A stretch of DNA of 64,000 nucleotides from Mytilus edulis (lineage: Eukaryota; Mollusca; Bivalvia; Mytilida; Mytilidae), in contig NC_092351.1 of the NCBI RefSeq assembly GCF_963676685.1, forward strand, positions 43,204,733 through 43,268,732. Reading direction: 5' to 3'. The position numbers and the translations under genes were made by a program. This document shows positions 1-13,000 of this stretch, piece by piece. Numbering within the stretch: the first letter of the stretch is position 1; each line of letters begins with the position of its first letter. The notes beneath the pieces were generated by a model. That model was not told the origin of the DNA, made no database searches, and was given only the letters and a program-made list of their open reading frames with translations.

Positions 1-53
1 CTTTTCGGCTGCCTCCTTATACAACAACAATCTGCAATTTAAAACCATTTGAG

Positions 54-202
54 GAATGACTGTAATATTTTGCCTGTCTATGAAAAAATAACATTAAAAA
101 TGTGGTGCACACTTTAAAATAACCCGCTACGCGGAATATTCAGTGTGCACCACATTTTTGGTGTCATTTCTAATAGACAGAAAATATATTACAGTCATTT
201 CT
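54..202. mobile_element. Foldback/MITE-like inverted repeat
   Basis: The arms 54-113 and about 147-202 are inverted copies of each other. The outer end is ATGACTGTAATAT, then CTGTCTATGA, then an inner AATGTGGTGCACAC. They enclose a short loop with CCCGCTACGCGG. There is no coding capacity. A non-autonomous DNA element is the best reading; target duplications were not identified. Confidence 0.65.
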
Positions 203-389
203 TATAAATTAATTCCAAATTCCATTTTAAGCCGGAGTAAACCATGGAGAAACGTTGATGACGTCATGGTCACATGACAAAATGATGTATATGAGCTGAT
301 AAACAAAACAATGTCAGCCAATCAGAAGACGTGTTACTTCCAAAATTAAATTATTAAACAATATATATAAAAACTCTCCGACAGAGACA

Positions 390-475
390 AAATGACACAG
401 AAATTATCAACTATAGGTCACCGTACGGTCTTCAACAATGAGCAAAGCCCCTACCACATAGTCATCTATATGTAA
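390..475 (-). repeat. Fragment of the GGTGACCTATAGTTG interspersed repeat
   Basis: A reverse-strand copy of the core CAACTATAGGTCACCGTACG that recurs on the plus strand at 35.9, 39.3, 47.6 and 63.3 kb. The rest of 203-1276 shows no gene or clear repeat. Confidence 0.6.
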
Positions 476-1276
476 ATATTAAAACTGTTATATCTTTACA
501 TGTATTTGTCAGTGTGAGACATACTTTGCACCTCATAATTAATATAAATAATTCCTTTACCATTTGTTTGATCAGACATTTGCATTTTTGTAATATGCAT
601 TATTAATTTAATACAGGCAAACGATAGATAAGTTATATTGCAATGTTTTAATGGTAGGTCCAGCAAGGTATGTGGACTTTGTTACATGTATTCATATGTA
701 GTTGTGGATTTATTTTAAAAATTTATAATAATGAGACAAAGTAAACACTTCAGCTTTTCCTCCTTGCAAGTTGATTCACAGAGTCTATGTTATTAGAATT
801 TGATTTTGACACTGCAAAACATAAAAACAATACCACTTGTCAAGATTGCTTTGTTGGCTGCTCCATATTTAGGCAATTGGTAGGTGTTTTTGCCGAAAAC
901 AGTTTATAGTCTTCTCCTTTTTTCATCGTTTTTCTTGAACAAAACCCTGTTATTAGTATTGAACTATGGAGTCGTGTCTAGTCGGGGTTGTGTTTGTAAG
1001 AGTATAATACACTAATTACGTGAATAGCAGGATACGCTTATCCTGTCTAGGCAACCAGTTCTTCCATACTTAGATTGTATACTGTTCTCTCGATTTTTAT
1101 TAATTACCTTTATTTTTTCTCTTCTTAATCGATATTCTAGATTTTAATATCGGTTCATTTCTATCGATTTAATCAAGGCAATACTAATGTTGTTTTCAAT
1201 TGTATATCAACACATTGTTACTAATTTGACAATTTTTACAGAAATATATTAGTATTCCCCATTCTGTAACGATAAA

Positions 1277-1437
1277 TTACCCAAATAGTAATAAGCCAGC
1301 AACATGGAAGCCACCAAACACAGCCCATATAAGCCAATCATTTATTGAAACTGTTGCACCATAAAGTACATTTGAAGCCACAGATCCAATTAAAGAACAT
1401 ACAGCATCAATAGCACCCAGACTTCCAAACATTGCAC
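1277..1437 (-). CDS. SLC46A-like: Exon 3 (last) of SLC46-type copy 1
   Basis: A 161-bp terminal exon coding for the final two membrane helices, starting GAMFGSLGAIDAVCSLIGSV and ending at TAA 1277-1279. The same exon in the second paralog has the same length and a closely similar sequence, which supports both models. Confidence 0.85.
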
Positions 1438-4424
1438 CTGTAAAATAGGTCATACATGTATAAACACTTTGAATTATTTTTAAGCGACGCTTAAAAAATA
1501 GACTGTAAACATAACATTATTGAAAATCAAAGAAACTCGACACTCAAGTTCCTAATGGTATTTACTTTTTGTGTACTGTCGATTCATTATTATTCGTTGG
1601 ATACCAATTTTCGTGGTTTACATGGGTACAAGTGAACCACGAATTCAAATGTTCAACGAAATACACATTTTCTATAAGCGTTGTATGCAGAGATTGGCAT
1701 AACCACGACATCAAATATCAATGAAAATGCAATTTTTCGTCAATCTACAAAAATTAAAAACCTTGATAATAAAGGAAACAACAGTATTATTCTGATTCCA
1801 TGAAAACACTGTGCTATTACAACGGAGTGGTTTTAAAAATAAAATTTGTTTTAATATTAATTCATACTCAAACATTAAAATCTGTTATGTTTTATTGTTT
1901 AATTGTGGTCTCGTGTTATATTTCATTTTTCGTAAGCTGGAAAAATCTAAAAATCAAACGAGACCAGTTGCTTAAAACAATCATCAAAGTAAGGTTCTTT
2001 TTAATAAACAATAATCAATCAGTATAATTGAAGTAAATGGAGAAAATTTAGAAAGTGGATAAATTCGAAGTTTTTGATGTTTAGATGGTATCTTATAATG
2101 ATACCGGTTTATATCTACATCTATATATCATACATTTATGTACCTTGTTTATCTTTTGGAGTTAGCTGGGACATCATTGCCCGTATTAATGTAATCGGAT
2201 AAATGCCAAATAGGCCAACTACCGGACCTGAAAATAAATAACTCTGCACATGCAATTACTGAACATGAGTACGTGTAAAAATTCTTGCATTTTAAAGGGA
2301 GGAAACATATTGCTAATATTAGTGTGCACCGTTCGGTGACACAAAACTTAATAATAACTATAAGTAGTATTTTCTTAACTACGTATGAACGAATAAAAAA
2401 GAACTTCATACACAGATGTACATCATCATAATTCTTTGGCTGAGATCAACTGTCTTGTGCTTATTACTGACGGTAATATACTTATTATTTAGTTTCTTTT
2501 CCACCAAGACTAGACATGCTAGATAAACAATGGTTTTGGCACAACATTTTGGAATTTTGAGTCCCCAATATTCTTCAACTTTGTACTTGTTTGGCTTTAT
2601 AACTATTTTGATCTGAGTGTCACTGATGAGTCTTATGTAGACGAAACGCGCGTCTGGCGTATTAAATTATAATCCTGAAACTTTTTAAACCACCGACTCG
2701 CTGCCACTGCTGGTGGACGTTTCGTTCCCGAGGGAATCAACGGCCGAGTAGTCAGCACTTCGGTGCTGACATGAATATCAATTATATTGTTTTTTTTATA
2801 AATTTTCTGTTTACAAACTTTGAATATTTTGAAAAAACTAAGGATTTTTTTTTATCCCAGGAATAGATTACATTAGCTGTATTTGGCACAACTTTTTGAA
2901 ATTTTGGGTCCTCTATGCTCTTCAACTTTGTACTTGTTTTGCTTTATAACTATTTTGATCTGAGCGTCACTGATAAGTCTTATGTAGACGAAACGCGCCT
3001 CTGGAGTTTCAAATTATAATCCTGGTACCTTGAAAAATTTTTCGAAATAAATTCGCTTCTGGGAAATGTATTGAATACATGATGTCATAGTGTATTAGTT
3101 TTTAGTTTGACTTATGAGCCTACCATCTACCGTTCATCATTTCTACTATCGGATACCTCCGCCTAAATACTCATAAAATGTGCAAAAGTTTTCCTTTTTA
3201 AAACCTTTGGAATAGATGTTTATATATTTGCATAGAAACCTGTGACATACATTAATTGTCTTCTCTTTACAGTTTCAAAGTTCAAATTTTATAGAAACTG
3301 AAAATTATTTTATACTTACTGATGAATAGCATTACGTCGTTGATAGCAACTGCTGTTATCAAGTAATAAGCAATTGCAGATATTGATCCAAGAATAATCA
3401 TAGCTCTCTTCGACATACATTTATACAGAAGACGGGAAAGACCTACGCCAATCGTCTGTGCAAAACTTATCAATGCTCCAAACAGCCCAATATATACAGC
3501 ATTCCAACAAAATGGAGAGTTCATAACATATAATGATTGAACGTTACCTCTTCCAATACTTGGCAAAACATTAAGGGCAAATACAACTGCCAGTATAATA
3601 TATTTGTATCTCAAAGGATCCTTTTCAATATAAATTGATAATGCATTTTTAAGATATTCCAGCTGGGAGATACTAGTTAATTTTTCCGTAGTCTGTACGC
3701 TTTCTGGGAGAAATATGATAAGAAGAACAAGAAGGCAGGCCACACTAACAACTAAAACAGCTCCATATAAAAATCCCAAATACTTAATAACATAACCCGA
3801 GCTCAAAGCACCTATAGTTACACCAACCCCAAGCATTATTTCAATAAGGACGATTCCAAGTAATCTACTTTTCCCATATTTAGTTAAATCTGCAGCAAAA
3901 GAATATGAAGCGGCAATTAAACTTATCCACATGCCACATAGTCCATCCACAAAATAAGCAATAATAAGTGTGTAAATATTCCACTCTAGTTTTATTGCTA
4001 ATGCAAAGAAACCAGACTTAAATATTAGACCAATCGTAGGAACAAGTAATGCTGTTCTGCGTCCAATTTTGTCACTCCATGATCCAACCATTAAAGACAT
4101 TAAAAGCACTGGAATACTTTGTGCCAAATGACAGTATGCACTCCAATTTGCAGTTTCTGATTGTACTTCTTGTTGCTGTTTGAAACGGATAGATGAAGTA
4201 TTTGCTTCACATAATGATTGACGAGATGCCGAAACAACACTGGTGATATTCTTTTGTCGTTGAACAGCATAATATCCATACTGCGTCTCAGCAGTACCCA
4301 GAACAACATTTCCATAAATCATCAAAATAATTATGATTGGCATGAGAAAATGGCGACATGTTAAACGTTGAACTGATTCCTCGACTTGTGATGCAGGTCT
4401 GCCCTTTTTCACTTGTTCGGTCAT
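1277..4424 (-). CDS. SLC46A-like: SLC46-type MFS transporter, copy 1 (three coding exons)
   Basis: Multi-pass membrane transporter of the major facilitator superfamily, closest by eye to SLC46 proteins (proton-coupled folate transporter and relatives). Coding exons on the minus strand are 4424-3320, 2227-2144 and 1437-1277. The introns are GT-AG (donors GTAAGT and GTAC) and both junctions are phase 1, giving 1350 nt, 449 residues plus TAA. This fits the roughly 450-residue, 12-helix family. Residues 114-123 (GSWSDKIGRR) are MFS motif A; FLPES follows helix 6. The first outer loop has Cys72 and Cys98 and possible N-glycosylation sites at N59, N75 and N93. Start chosen at the first ATG; a CTAATAG acceptor at 4439-4445 just upstream suggests a 5' UTR intron. 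Substrate cannot be read from sequence; relatives carry folates, cGAMP or muropeptides. Confidence 0.88.
2144..2227 (-). CDS. SLC46A-like: Exon 2 of SLC46-type copy 1
   Basis: An 84-bp exon flanked by TTTTCAG and GTAC. It reads GPVVGLFGIYPITLIRAMMS and continues QLTPKDKQ. In SLC46 proteins this is the stretch around a late C-lobe helix with the conserved Arg and Ser before the next loop. The frame continues exactly from exon 1 (Ser codon A|GT) and into exon 3 (Gly codon G|GT). Confidence 0.85.
2534..2680 (+). repeat. Interspersed repeat, GACGAAACGCGCGTCTGG family
   Basis: About 145 bp. It begins near GGCACAACATTTTGGAATTTT and passes through CACTGATGAGTCTTATGTAG and the core GACGAAACGCGCGTCTGG to AAATTATAATCCTG. 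It lies in intron 1 of transporter copy 1. It is one of about ten copies in the window, on both strands. Confidence 0.75.
2881..3030 (+). repeat. Interspersed repeat, GACGAAACGCG family
   Basis: A second copy in the same intron, 200 bp further on, from GGCACAACTTTTTGAAATTT to ATAATCCTGGTACC. It differs from the first by scattered substitutions, so the two inserted or duplicated independently some time ago. Confidence 0.75.
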
Positions 4425-4847
4425 CTTTCAGTAATCTTCTATTAGAAACGTAATAAAAAAATGTATATCAAGCTAATGGCAAAAAATACTAATTTAAAGA
4501 GTAGGATTTAAAAAAGACCGCTTTCCTTCTATGCAGATTTTATTGTTTTTCTTTGCCTCAGGGCAAATGTCGTTCCTATAAATGTTTAAATAAAATATAT
4601 ATTGTCATTGCAAAGCAGCAAAACTTACCGACAAAGAATTTCAAATATTTATGTACCAATAATATCAAGTAAACATGTTGTTTTAAACCAAAGTTATCAT
4701 TGTGGGTACATGAAATAAGCTTACATAATTAATTGATAGTTTTAATTTTTATTATTATCTGTTGATAAGATTTAGTATCTCCACAGGATCAAAGTGTAGA
4801 CGTACGAAAACAGTCTGTTTACAGTGTATATTTAATAATTCAGTTAG

Positions 4848-5045
4848 TCTGTCATACAAGTGAGAGGTTTAGCTAGCTATAAAACTAGGTTTATCTCAGC
4901 ATTTTCTACGTAAGAAAATGCCTGTACCAAGTCAGGAATATGCCAGTTGTTTGATGTGTTTGAGCTTTTGATTTTGCCATTTGATTACGGACTTTCCGTT
5001 TTGAATTTTCCTTTGAGTTTGGTATTTTCAACAAAAATTCACAAA
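4848..5045 (+). repeat. Interspersed repeat, AAGTCAGGAATATGACAG family
   Basis: A copy running from CATACAAGTGAGAGGTTTAG through GCCTGTACCAAGTCAGGAAT to TTGATTTTGCCATTTGATTA. The family recurs at 18.7, 19.3, 55.4, 58.8, 60.1, 60.5 and 63.7-64.0 kb. A small open frame here at 4947-5153 is not judged to be a gene. Confidence 0.7.
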
Positions 5046-5214
5046 ACATCTCAAAAACTAAAGATGTGCAACTCTTGGAATGATATCAGGTGCTCTGACA
5101 GGAAAAACCTTTCCTGTCTAACTAGTAGCCCTGTTGGATTCTGTCATGATTGATGGTACAGAAACAAAACAAAAAATGAATGACATTTGGTATAAGTATG
5201 TCTGGTATCTTTGA

Positions 5215-5420
5215 CAATTTAGTATAAATAAAGGTAACAGTAGTATACCGCTGTTTGAAATTGATAAATCGATTGAGAAAAAAACAAATCCGGGTTACAA
5301 ACTAAAACTGAGGGAAACACATCAAATATAAGGGGAGAACTACGACACAACAGAAACACAACATTAAAATGTAACACAAACATAAACGAACTATAACATA
5401 TAACACAGGCCATTTTTTCT
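5215..5420 (-). repeat. Interspersed repeat, CAGCGGTATACTACTGTTGC family
   Basis: A reverse-strand copy with GTAACAGTAGTATACCGCTG near its left end and TACGACACAACAGAAACACA in the middle. A plus-strand relative lies at 22.9-23.1 kb. Confidence 0.65.
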
Positions 5421-5603
5421 AATTTGGTACAGGACATTCTAATAAAAAAAATTGTGGGTTGAGTCTGGTTTTGTGTCATGATAAACCTCCCGTTTATGGC
5501 AATGTTAAATATAACATCAAAATGACAACGTTACATAATAGGACTACAATAAAAATAAATGGGGGAATATATAGGACAGAGAAACACACGAATTATAGCT
5601 TAC

Positions 5604-5705
5604 AAAAGGTGCCAGGTTTAAAATTTAATACGTCAGACACGCGTTTCATCCACACAAGACTAACCAGTGACGCTTTGATGAAAAAAGTTCGAAAGCCAAA
5701 AAAAA
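5604..5705 (-). repeat. Interspersed repeat, GACGAAACGCG family (diverged)
   Basis: A reverse-strand copy with AAGGTGCCAGGTTTAAAATT, then TACGTCAGACACGCGTTTCA. It is followed by an A-rich run at 5699-5715. Confidence 0.6.
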
Positions 5706-6159
5706 AAAAAAAAAATCCCCAACAGTCAAACTATGACTCAAATTAGCATACTAGTATGTTAAACCTTAGTGCATTTGTGTGTTAATGACATATCACATGA
5801 GAATGTTTTGATTTGCCAACAAGAAGTCTGTTTAAATTAGTACATATTTGAATTTTGTAAATCTGTAAATCTGTGCAGATCTGTTCAATTCTAATAAATA
5901 CATTATCTACATTAATGTTTATTTTAATATTTAATCAGATGACATGTACGATTTAGATTGGATCGAATAATTGAAAAATTAAGAAGAACGAGTATATCAT
6001 GGAAGACACGATTCATTTATAAGTTAACACTGGCCTTTGTACGTATTCAACGTGTTTCAATAACTGCGAGTACAATAAACTGTTAATATCAAAACACTTT
6101 TAAACTGAGTTAACATTGTGTTCTGATGCTGTGTTGTAATCAGAAACACATACGACGTT

Positions 6160-6310
6160 AGCTATATCTGGGAAATTCTTTTGGAATTTGAGGTCCTCAA
6201 TGCTCTTCATTTTTGCACTATATTTCCCCTTTTTAACTTTCTTTATTCAAGTGGAACTGATGAGCCTTTTGAAGACGAAACGTATAAACACTTTAAATTA
6301 GGGTATCAAT
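6160..6310 (+). repeat. Interspersed repeat, GACGAAACG family (old copy)
   Basis: A diverged plus-strand copy. TCTTTTGGAATTTGAGGTCC, CTGATGAGCCTTTTGAAGAC and GACGAAACG are kept, and the right end is lost. From 6311 to 7775 I see no gene or clear repeat except a possible tRNA-like segment near 7.65 kb. Confidence 0.55.
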
Positions 6311-7639
6311 GATGAGTTTATATATTGCAACATAGAATTGTCTTCGGTCTTCCGTCTTTCGGTATTTAAAAGGTCAGTTATCACCAAAATGCACATCATG
6401 ACTAACTACGTCATTTGCTCTCGGTTGGATAGGTATCTCACAAAAAATCATAACATCAGGATTTATTTTACGTGAAATACGCTGGCCCAGGCTTGATAAC
6501 TTTGATTCGTACTTACCGCCTACGGCAAAGTATAACTTGTACTGATAAGTTTGATCTAAAATTATCACATTCTCTAATCGTTTACATGTACTGAAAGAAA
6601 ACTTCTATAAAAAATATCAGCTGATCGTCACATTATGAAGCCTTTATAAAATCATTAGCTTGCTTGTCAATGACTTGCAGATGATACATTATAAATATGC
6701 ATCACTGTTTAATAATTGTCTCATTGACAATCATACCACATCTCCTTATCTGTTTATTCTACCTGGTAACTGATTTTAACTTTCTTGCATATGCCTTAGC
6801 CATAACAAATTTATAAATGAAACCCTTACGTTTTTACGTTATAATTATGCAAAAGGATTCCTTTTTTTTAATATGTAGTTTTAACTTATAACCTCAACGA
6901 TATTGTATTTACATATAAATGTTTATTTGCTATAAATTTGTGATGTATACATGGCCTAATTGATAGTGGAGTAAATATAAATTGTACTATCACGTACAGT
7001 TTATGATAATAACATACATAGTACATGATCATTTACTAAATATGATTTTTTTCAGAACAATTAACAGGATTAAAGCATATCGGTAATGAAGTCGTCTATC
7101 TAGTATAAATAAACATTCTACAAATTTATATACGTGTGATAAGAGTATCTATTAAACGGTGGTGTAAATAAGATTACACGGAACAGATTTAACATGAGTG
7201 TGCACATTGGTCAAAAAGGTATTTGGTCATATTCTCATACATATTTAGATAACTCTTTAGTCCTACCATGTTCTAGAGTCATACTTATATAGTGAGTTCA
7301 AAATGAAGTATGTTAATTTTACAATGTTAGTGAAAATAATATATATTGACAAGCATACTTTAAAGAAGCGAGTGGTTTGCTGTTAGTTTACCCTGTCACC
7401 CAAAAACTAATGTTTCGGTGGGTAACTAAATTTCAAGTATCCAAGTCAATTGCTTTAAATCTGCCATGTTTTATTCAAATTGCCACAGCTGAATCAATTG
7501 AAACATTGCCTTATCTAAAACACATGTGATTATCCCAAATTACCCAAATTCAACTTCTCCTTCCCCAGCAGTAACATACCAACAGTTCTAAAGTATGGCG
7601 TTCGCATAACTCAACTGATATTTTACGCGCGTCCATATT

Positions 7640-7730
7640 GGCATATGGACTGCATAAATAGTGGTGAGCTGCAGACTCAAAACCTAGAGCTTACGTCTCG
7701 AGTCCGCCCTTCACAAATTTTATTTTCACA
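7640..7730 (+). repeat. Possible tRNA-like SINE head
   Basis: The segment contains TAGTGGTGAGCTGCAGACTC and, 30 bases on, GTCTCGAGTCCGC. These resemble the A box and B box of an RNA polymerase III promoter; the B box differs from the tRNA consensus GGTTCGAGTCC at one central base. No complete cloverleaf could be drawn, so this may be a worn tRNA-derived SINE or chance. Confidence 0.3.
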
Positions 7731-7775
7731 ATTATGAATCGTTCACCTTATCGTTGTTATAGTGTTACATTATAA

Positions 7776-7930
7776 TAGTTATCAAAGGTACCAAGATTAT
7801 CATTTAGTACGCCAGACGCGCGTTTCGTCTACATAAGACTCATCAGTGAGGCTCATATCAAAAAGTTATAAAGCCAAACAAGCACTAAGTTGATATAAAG
7901 AGACGTATTTTTGGACTATAAGATCCCCAA
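7776..7930 (-). repeat. Interspersed repeat, GACGAAACGCG family
   Basis: A well-kept reverse-strand copy: AGTTATCAAAGGTACCAAGA, then GCCAGACGCGCGTTTCGTCT, then ATAAAGCCAAACAAGCACTA. It includes the 5' AGTTATCAAAGGTACC end that other copies lack. Confidence 0.75.
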
Positions 7931-8644
7931 GTATCGGAGAAGTTTTCTGATCTATAGCGTAACCGGTTATGTCCCATGATCTAGAATGGAAATTTGACAG
8001 TGTGTGAATTTGCATAGCCCACTATTCTGTCATAGCAGGAGACGCTAAGTTTAGCCACACATCCGTCCATGCTTCGTTTGGAATTCCTGATTTAACCGTA
8101 AAAGCCTGTTTTTTTAACTTGAGGTGTACAATGTATAACCCATACATGACAGATTTACGAGATTTGAACATAAGATAATTATCTGATGTTGATTTTAATG
8201 TTCAATCTTAAACTTTGCTTAGATGTACAAAACAAGGACAATCTACTTAATTTATACATCAACCGAAACAAAAACTTACTTTTTACTTAATCAGGTTTGG
8301 TATACTAATTTTTTGATAAACTTAATTCAGCATACGATTTTCCAGTCAGTATACTTGCTTGAATTGTTGACATACTATCCTGCGATTTTTACTTTTAATA
8401 AATAACAAATATGATGAATGAATTGCAAAGGATGAATGATATTACAAACTATTAACATTTTTTTTTTAAATAAATATATTTATCGCTATTTTGTGCATTT
8501 TACCTTTGATCTTTTATTTGTGATAATTTTTCATATCATGATACTTGCTAGAGATGGAAAATTATCGCTAGAAACTAAGGAGGCACGTGCGAATGAAATT
8601 GACACGAAATTGACAATGTCGTCATTAGTAAAATATCGATAAAC

Positions 8645-8738
8645 AGATTATCATTGGTCATCTCAACTCGATTGCTTTTCTCGCTTTCGTCGGCTCAAGC
8701 GAGAAAATCAATCTCATTGAGATGATCAACGATAATCT
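8645..8738. repeat. Near-perfect 41-bp inverted repeat
   Basis: The arms 8645-8685 and 8698-8738 are inverse complements apart from a few bases, with a 12-base loop (TTCGTCGGCTCA). The left arm starts AGATTATCATTGGTCATCTC. It is probably a foldback element or the core of a MITE. From 8750 to 9570 nothing else is recognised. Confidence 0.7.
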
Positions 8739-9574
8739 ATAAATACAACCTACTTTTTTACATATTTTCGAGAAAATCAAATCAACCAGGCTTTGCTCTT
8801 TTATCTTTAATTGCATTAGTTGTACTCTCAAATTTACGATAAATTGTTTTATGAAAATGGCGCAAAGCAAAAACTATCACAACGAGACTAAATAAGTACA
8901 GATTTAAAGAATTCACGAATCAGCAACCAATGACACACATACTGACAAGAAAAATAATACGGTATACACGTTTATAAAAACAAGAGTCGTACGAACTTTT
9001 CAGGAATCTAGTACAATTTGGAAATCAGGTGTGATACTTTTTTCAAATGAACTCAAAATCTTCTCTTTGATTATGAGTGTGATTTGGATGAAAGCAAATA
9101 ATGACCATGCAAGAAATAATTATTTTTGCTAGTTTTTTTCTTAATTTAGCTTTTGTTTTGTTAAACACGTGTACAAGTATTATGTTGTTTTAAATATGCT
9201 CTTTTTATATGTAAATAAACGGGAATGGGGCTCATGCGTCAAAGCAAAACGAACTAAACATCAATAAATAATGGGGAACATACAGTCTTCCACAACAGAA
9301 TACCTTACATCAGATAATTTTGCAAGTAAAAAACTCGTTTCGTTTGACAATTGAATAATATAGTGAAAATTAGTGTGTTCAGATTATGACTTGTAATTTT
9401 CCTTTGGCACGAGACGAAAAGGATCCGAAATGTGGGTTCCCGTTACCGTGTTCACCTTATTAAAACATGGTACACAAATGGAAAAGGGCAAGTGTTATAA
9501 TTCAGATATACCTCTCGAATGTAGCTTACCAATAAGACTTATTACATGGTAAGTGCTAGCATGTGCAGCACGAC

Positions 9575-10020
9575 GGGTGCCACACGTGAAGCAGAATATG
9601 TTTACCATTCTTGAGCACATTAGTTTACACTGGTTTTTGGTGGCGATCGTTTTTCTGTTTTTGTTTAATGGTATTGTCAGTGAGTGTTCGATTTATTTTG
9701 AAATCTTTTCGTTTCATTTAGATATATCATAGATGAGTAATGTAATACCTATGTATCCAGGATAATCTAATCGTTAATAAAGGCATATTTTATATAGGGA
9801 AGAAAGATACGAGAGGGGCAGTCAAACTCATAAATCGAAAATAAACTGACAACACCATGGCTAAAAATGAAAAAGACAAACAGACAAACAATAGTATACA
9901 TGACAAAACAAAGAAAACTAAAGAATAAGCAACACGAAACCCAAAAGAAACTAGGGGTGATCTCAGGTGCTCCGGTTGGGTAGACATATCCTGCTCCAGA
10001 TATGGCACCTGTCGTGTCGC
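9575..10020. repeat. Two inverted copies of the CACCCCTAGTTT repeat family
   Basis: A worn plus-strand copy (about 9575-9720, ACACGTGAAGCAGAATATG onward) faces a better reverse-strand copy (about 9795-10020, with GAAACTAGGGGTGATCTCAG). A third copy is on the plus strand at 16.6 kb. The overlapping open frames at 9767-10024 on the minus strand are translations of this repeat and are not called as genes. Confidence 0.65.
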
Positions 10021-10024
10021 TCAT

Positions 10025-13000
10025 GTTATTACAAATCCGGTAAATAGTCTAATTCGATAGGTCACATTCATGAACGGGAAGGGGATTGTAGTTACGACGT
10101 AAGGAACTTTTGCGATATCATCTGTGAAACGGTTATTTCATAACGGTCAACCAACTCGTGATGGCGTCAATAAAATTTACGAAGGGATGCTTTCAACTTC
10201 ACCATTTGGAACTCTTGGTTTAATAGCTTTCTTGTGAGCATCAACCCTCTATAAAAAAAAATCATGATAGGAATACAAGCACGGGAATATCGTATCAATT
10301 GGGAGATATATACCCCGTATGCAGATGCTGCTGAAATGTTGCTACTTAGAAATGGAAATTTCACAATTAGAAAGCTGAAATCATCTCTTTTGTCGGAAGT
10401 TTGGTTTTCAGCCGACCCTCATTGTCAATTTCTAGATTTAAGTCAAGATATGAGGCCGACTTAACTGTATCTGTAGTATCCTTTATCTCTAGTTTTTCAA
10501 ATATCTGTTTTACAAATCAAGTTAAAAACAAAGACTGATGGAATTGCATAAACCTTAACAGAAGCAAGGTCGAATGTGTCCACAGGGTTAGGGTCTCCTG
10601 CTGTGCATGCATCACTCTATACCATGCAAATTCAAATTTACTCAAAATGTCACATTTAAATAACTGTTGCTGTAGATGCGATTTGTTCGTATGCCACATT
10701 GGTATGTCTATTCTTAATTAATTAAAGCGATTGGCACATCGGTAAACCACAGTTGCTTATATTAAAATTTTATACCTTTACATATTTCGCTTCAACTGAG
10801 CTGTTTGATTACAATATCAATGAACATTGTCAAAACTTGACATATGTCGTGTCACTTGTTGTGTTATTTTCTGAGCAACAATTAATTAAGTCTTACAAAC
10901 TTAAAGTGTTTATGATTTTTATCTACATTGTAATCCTTTTTTCTTTTCTTCTTTGTTTGTCAGCATATACAATCTGCATTAAAAGAGAAGATATTTATTA
11001 AACTCTTTTACCAAACTGTTTCTTGTATTAATCATATATGAAAATCAATAATGTTCTACATACACATGTATACTAAAGAACTACAATGTTCAGCAAAATG
11101 AAATGAACAGATGATGGGGTGTTTTTTTTATATATATACATATAAGAGAGTATATTGATTTCACTTGTAGTATGTTTTACTATGCGAACGGCATAATGAA
11201 AAATTCATTTAAATTATGTTTCTTATTGGTAAGTATACAGTTTGTAAATTATTGACATAGAATTATAATATGAGGAAGGCGCTACCTTAAATGCCAGCTT
11301 TATACTGTCCTAGATATTGATTGGTTGTTGGTTGTTTAACGTTCAGTGGCAAATATTTCATGCATGTTCAGAACGAATGTCCAAGGCTACAGTAACGTTT
11401 TGTTTATGTCTAAAATAAAATTATAAGTTCAGATGGAAAATGCTATTTTTCTTGAAAAAAAATATTGATGAATAAAAAAGCATAGGACAAAAAAATATTT
11501 TGAATCCAGATCTTTGCCAAAAATGATTTTATCTTTCAGATATGCAAATTAAATTTAAATTTTATATTATCTAAAAACATAAAAACTTCCCAAACCGCAC
11601 ATGTCAGTCTGTACACAGTATTTTTTAGGTGATAATAAGACTGTATTTGCCAATTTGTTATGATAAACCTTAATACTAGTGTTAAATTTTGACTAAAAAA
11701 TTTTAAATGATAGTGCTGAATGGCTTCGGTAAAAAAAAATCTGACTCGAATAAAAACATTTGTATTTCTGATCATCTTCAGTTTGTGAGTTCTACATCAA
11801 TATCTGACATGTACTATTAAATTCAGAGTCAGTTTTATGTCATTTCTTGCATATATTTTTTGTGTTACATGTACATAATGTAGCTTACTTTTCAAGTTCT
11901 TATATGATAGCAAAAAAAAATTGAGAATGGAAATGGGAAATACAAGCATGTTAAAAAAAACACATTTGGTTTCAGACAATAACTTGAGTTAAGTAAATGG
12001 ATTTCCATGAAATTTTACCAGGAGGTTCATACACAAAACTCAAAAGGAAGATAAGAATTGATTTTGGGGTTATAGTACATTATTGGGGGTATTTTTATTT
12101 TTTTATTTTGGGTTTTTCTTCCAAAAATTACCTTATTTACATCAATTATACTCATCTAGTACAGATTTGGCAGGAGATGCACTCAAAATATGGTGTTTTA
12201 AACATTTTATCTGTAGTCTGTGCATTTTTCCTATGATGTACATGTACTTCTTGATAATGTTGATGTGAGTATCATGATAAAGAAAATATATTTGGTAACC
12301 GTAAGTATATATTCACAATTGACATGCACCAGAGCGAGAAAAGGATCTTCTTTCCCTTTAATTCCAAAAATTGCACATGATTTTTTTTCTCTCACAGAAA
12401 CACATGAGTTATTTGGTAAATAAAACATTTGTCAATGTTTGAAACTTTCAGTAATAAAAATTCAGTTTAGCTTGTTTGAATGTTTCACTGATTGTGTGAA
12501 AATTTTAACAGCAATGTACAAAACACTTGAATAAATTGCATTATCTGCAGAATTATTGATAACTTTCCTAACAATAAATTCACAAGGACATAGAACTAAC
12601 ACATTGTCCATGCTATTCTGATCTGGGTTTTATACATACATATACTGGCATGGCTGTGCTGTTTCAAGTTGTCTTCTTTTTCTGTTTCCTAAGAAGTATT
12701 TGTTTAACCTGTTCAGTCACTATAAAGTGTTACAATTCTTATTTAGATGCAACACATAAATGGTGACCAAAAAGGTTCTGCTTTCACACGAGAGGAGCTA
12801 GAAAAAAATTAAATGTACACATTTTCAATAGTTAGTAGGACTTACTATCAAATGGAATTAAGGAGATATGTACATGTTGTTTGAGACTTCTGCTGAATAG
12901 AAATATGTGGGTCTACCTGTGCCTGTTTTCAAATTAGTCCATATTGAAGTTTAAAGGATCCAAAATTAAAAATATGTTTGATTTAAACTGACATAAAAAC

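Noticed and set aside
2149-2409. Minus-strand 86-codon frame
   Set aside because: It overlaps exon 2 of transporter copy 1 in a different reading frame.
9767-10024. Hydrophobic minus-strand frames that look like membrane proteins
   Set aside because: They translate a dispersed repeat that occurs again at 16.6 kb with a disrupted frame.
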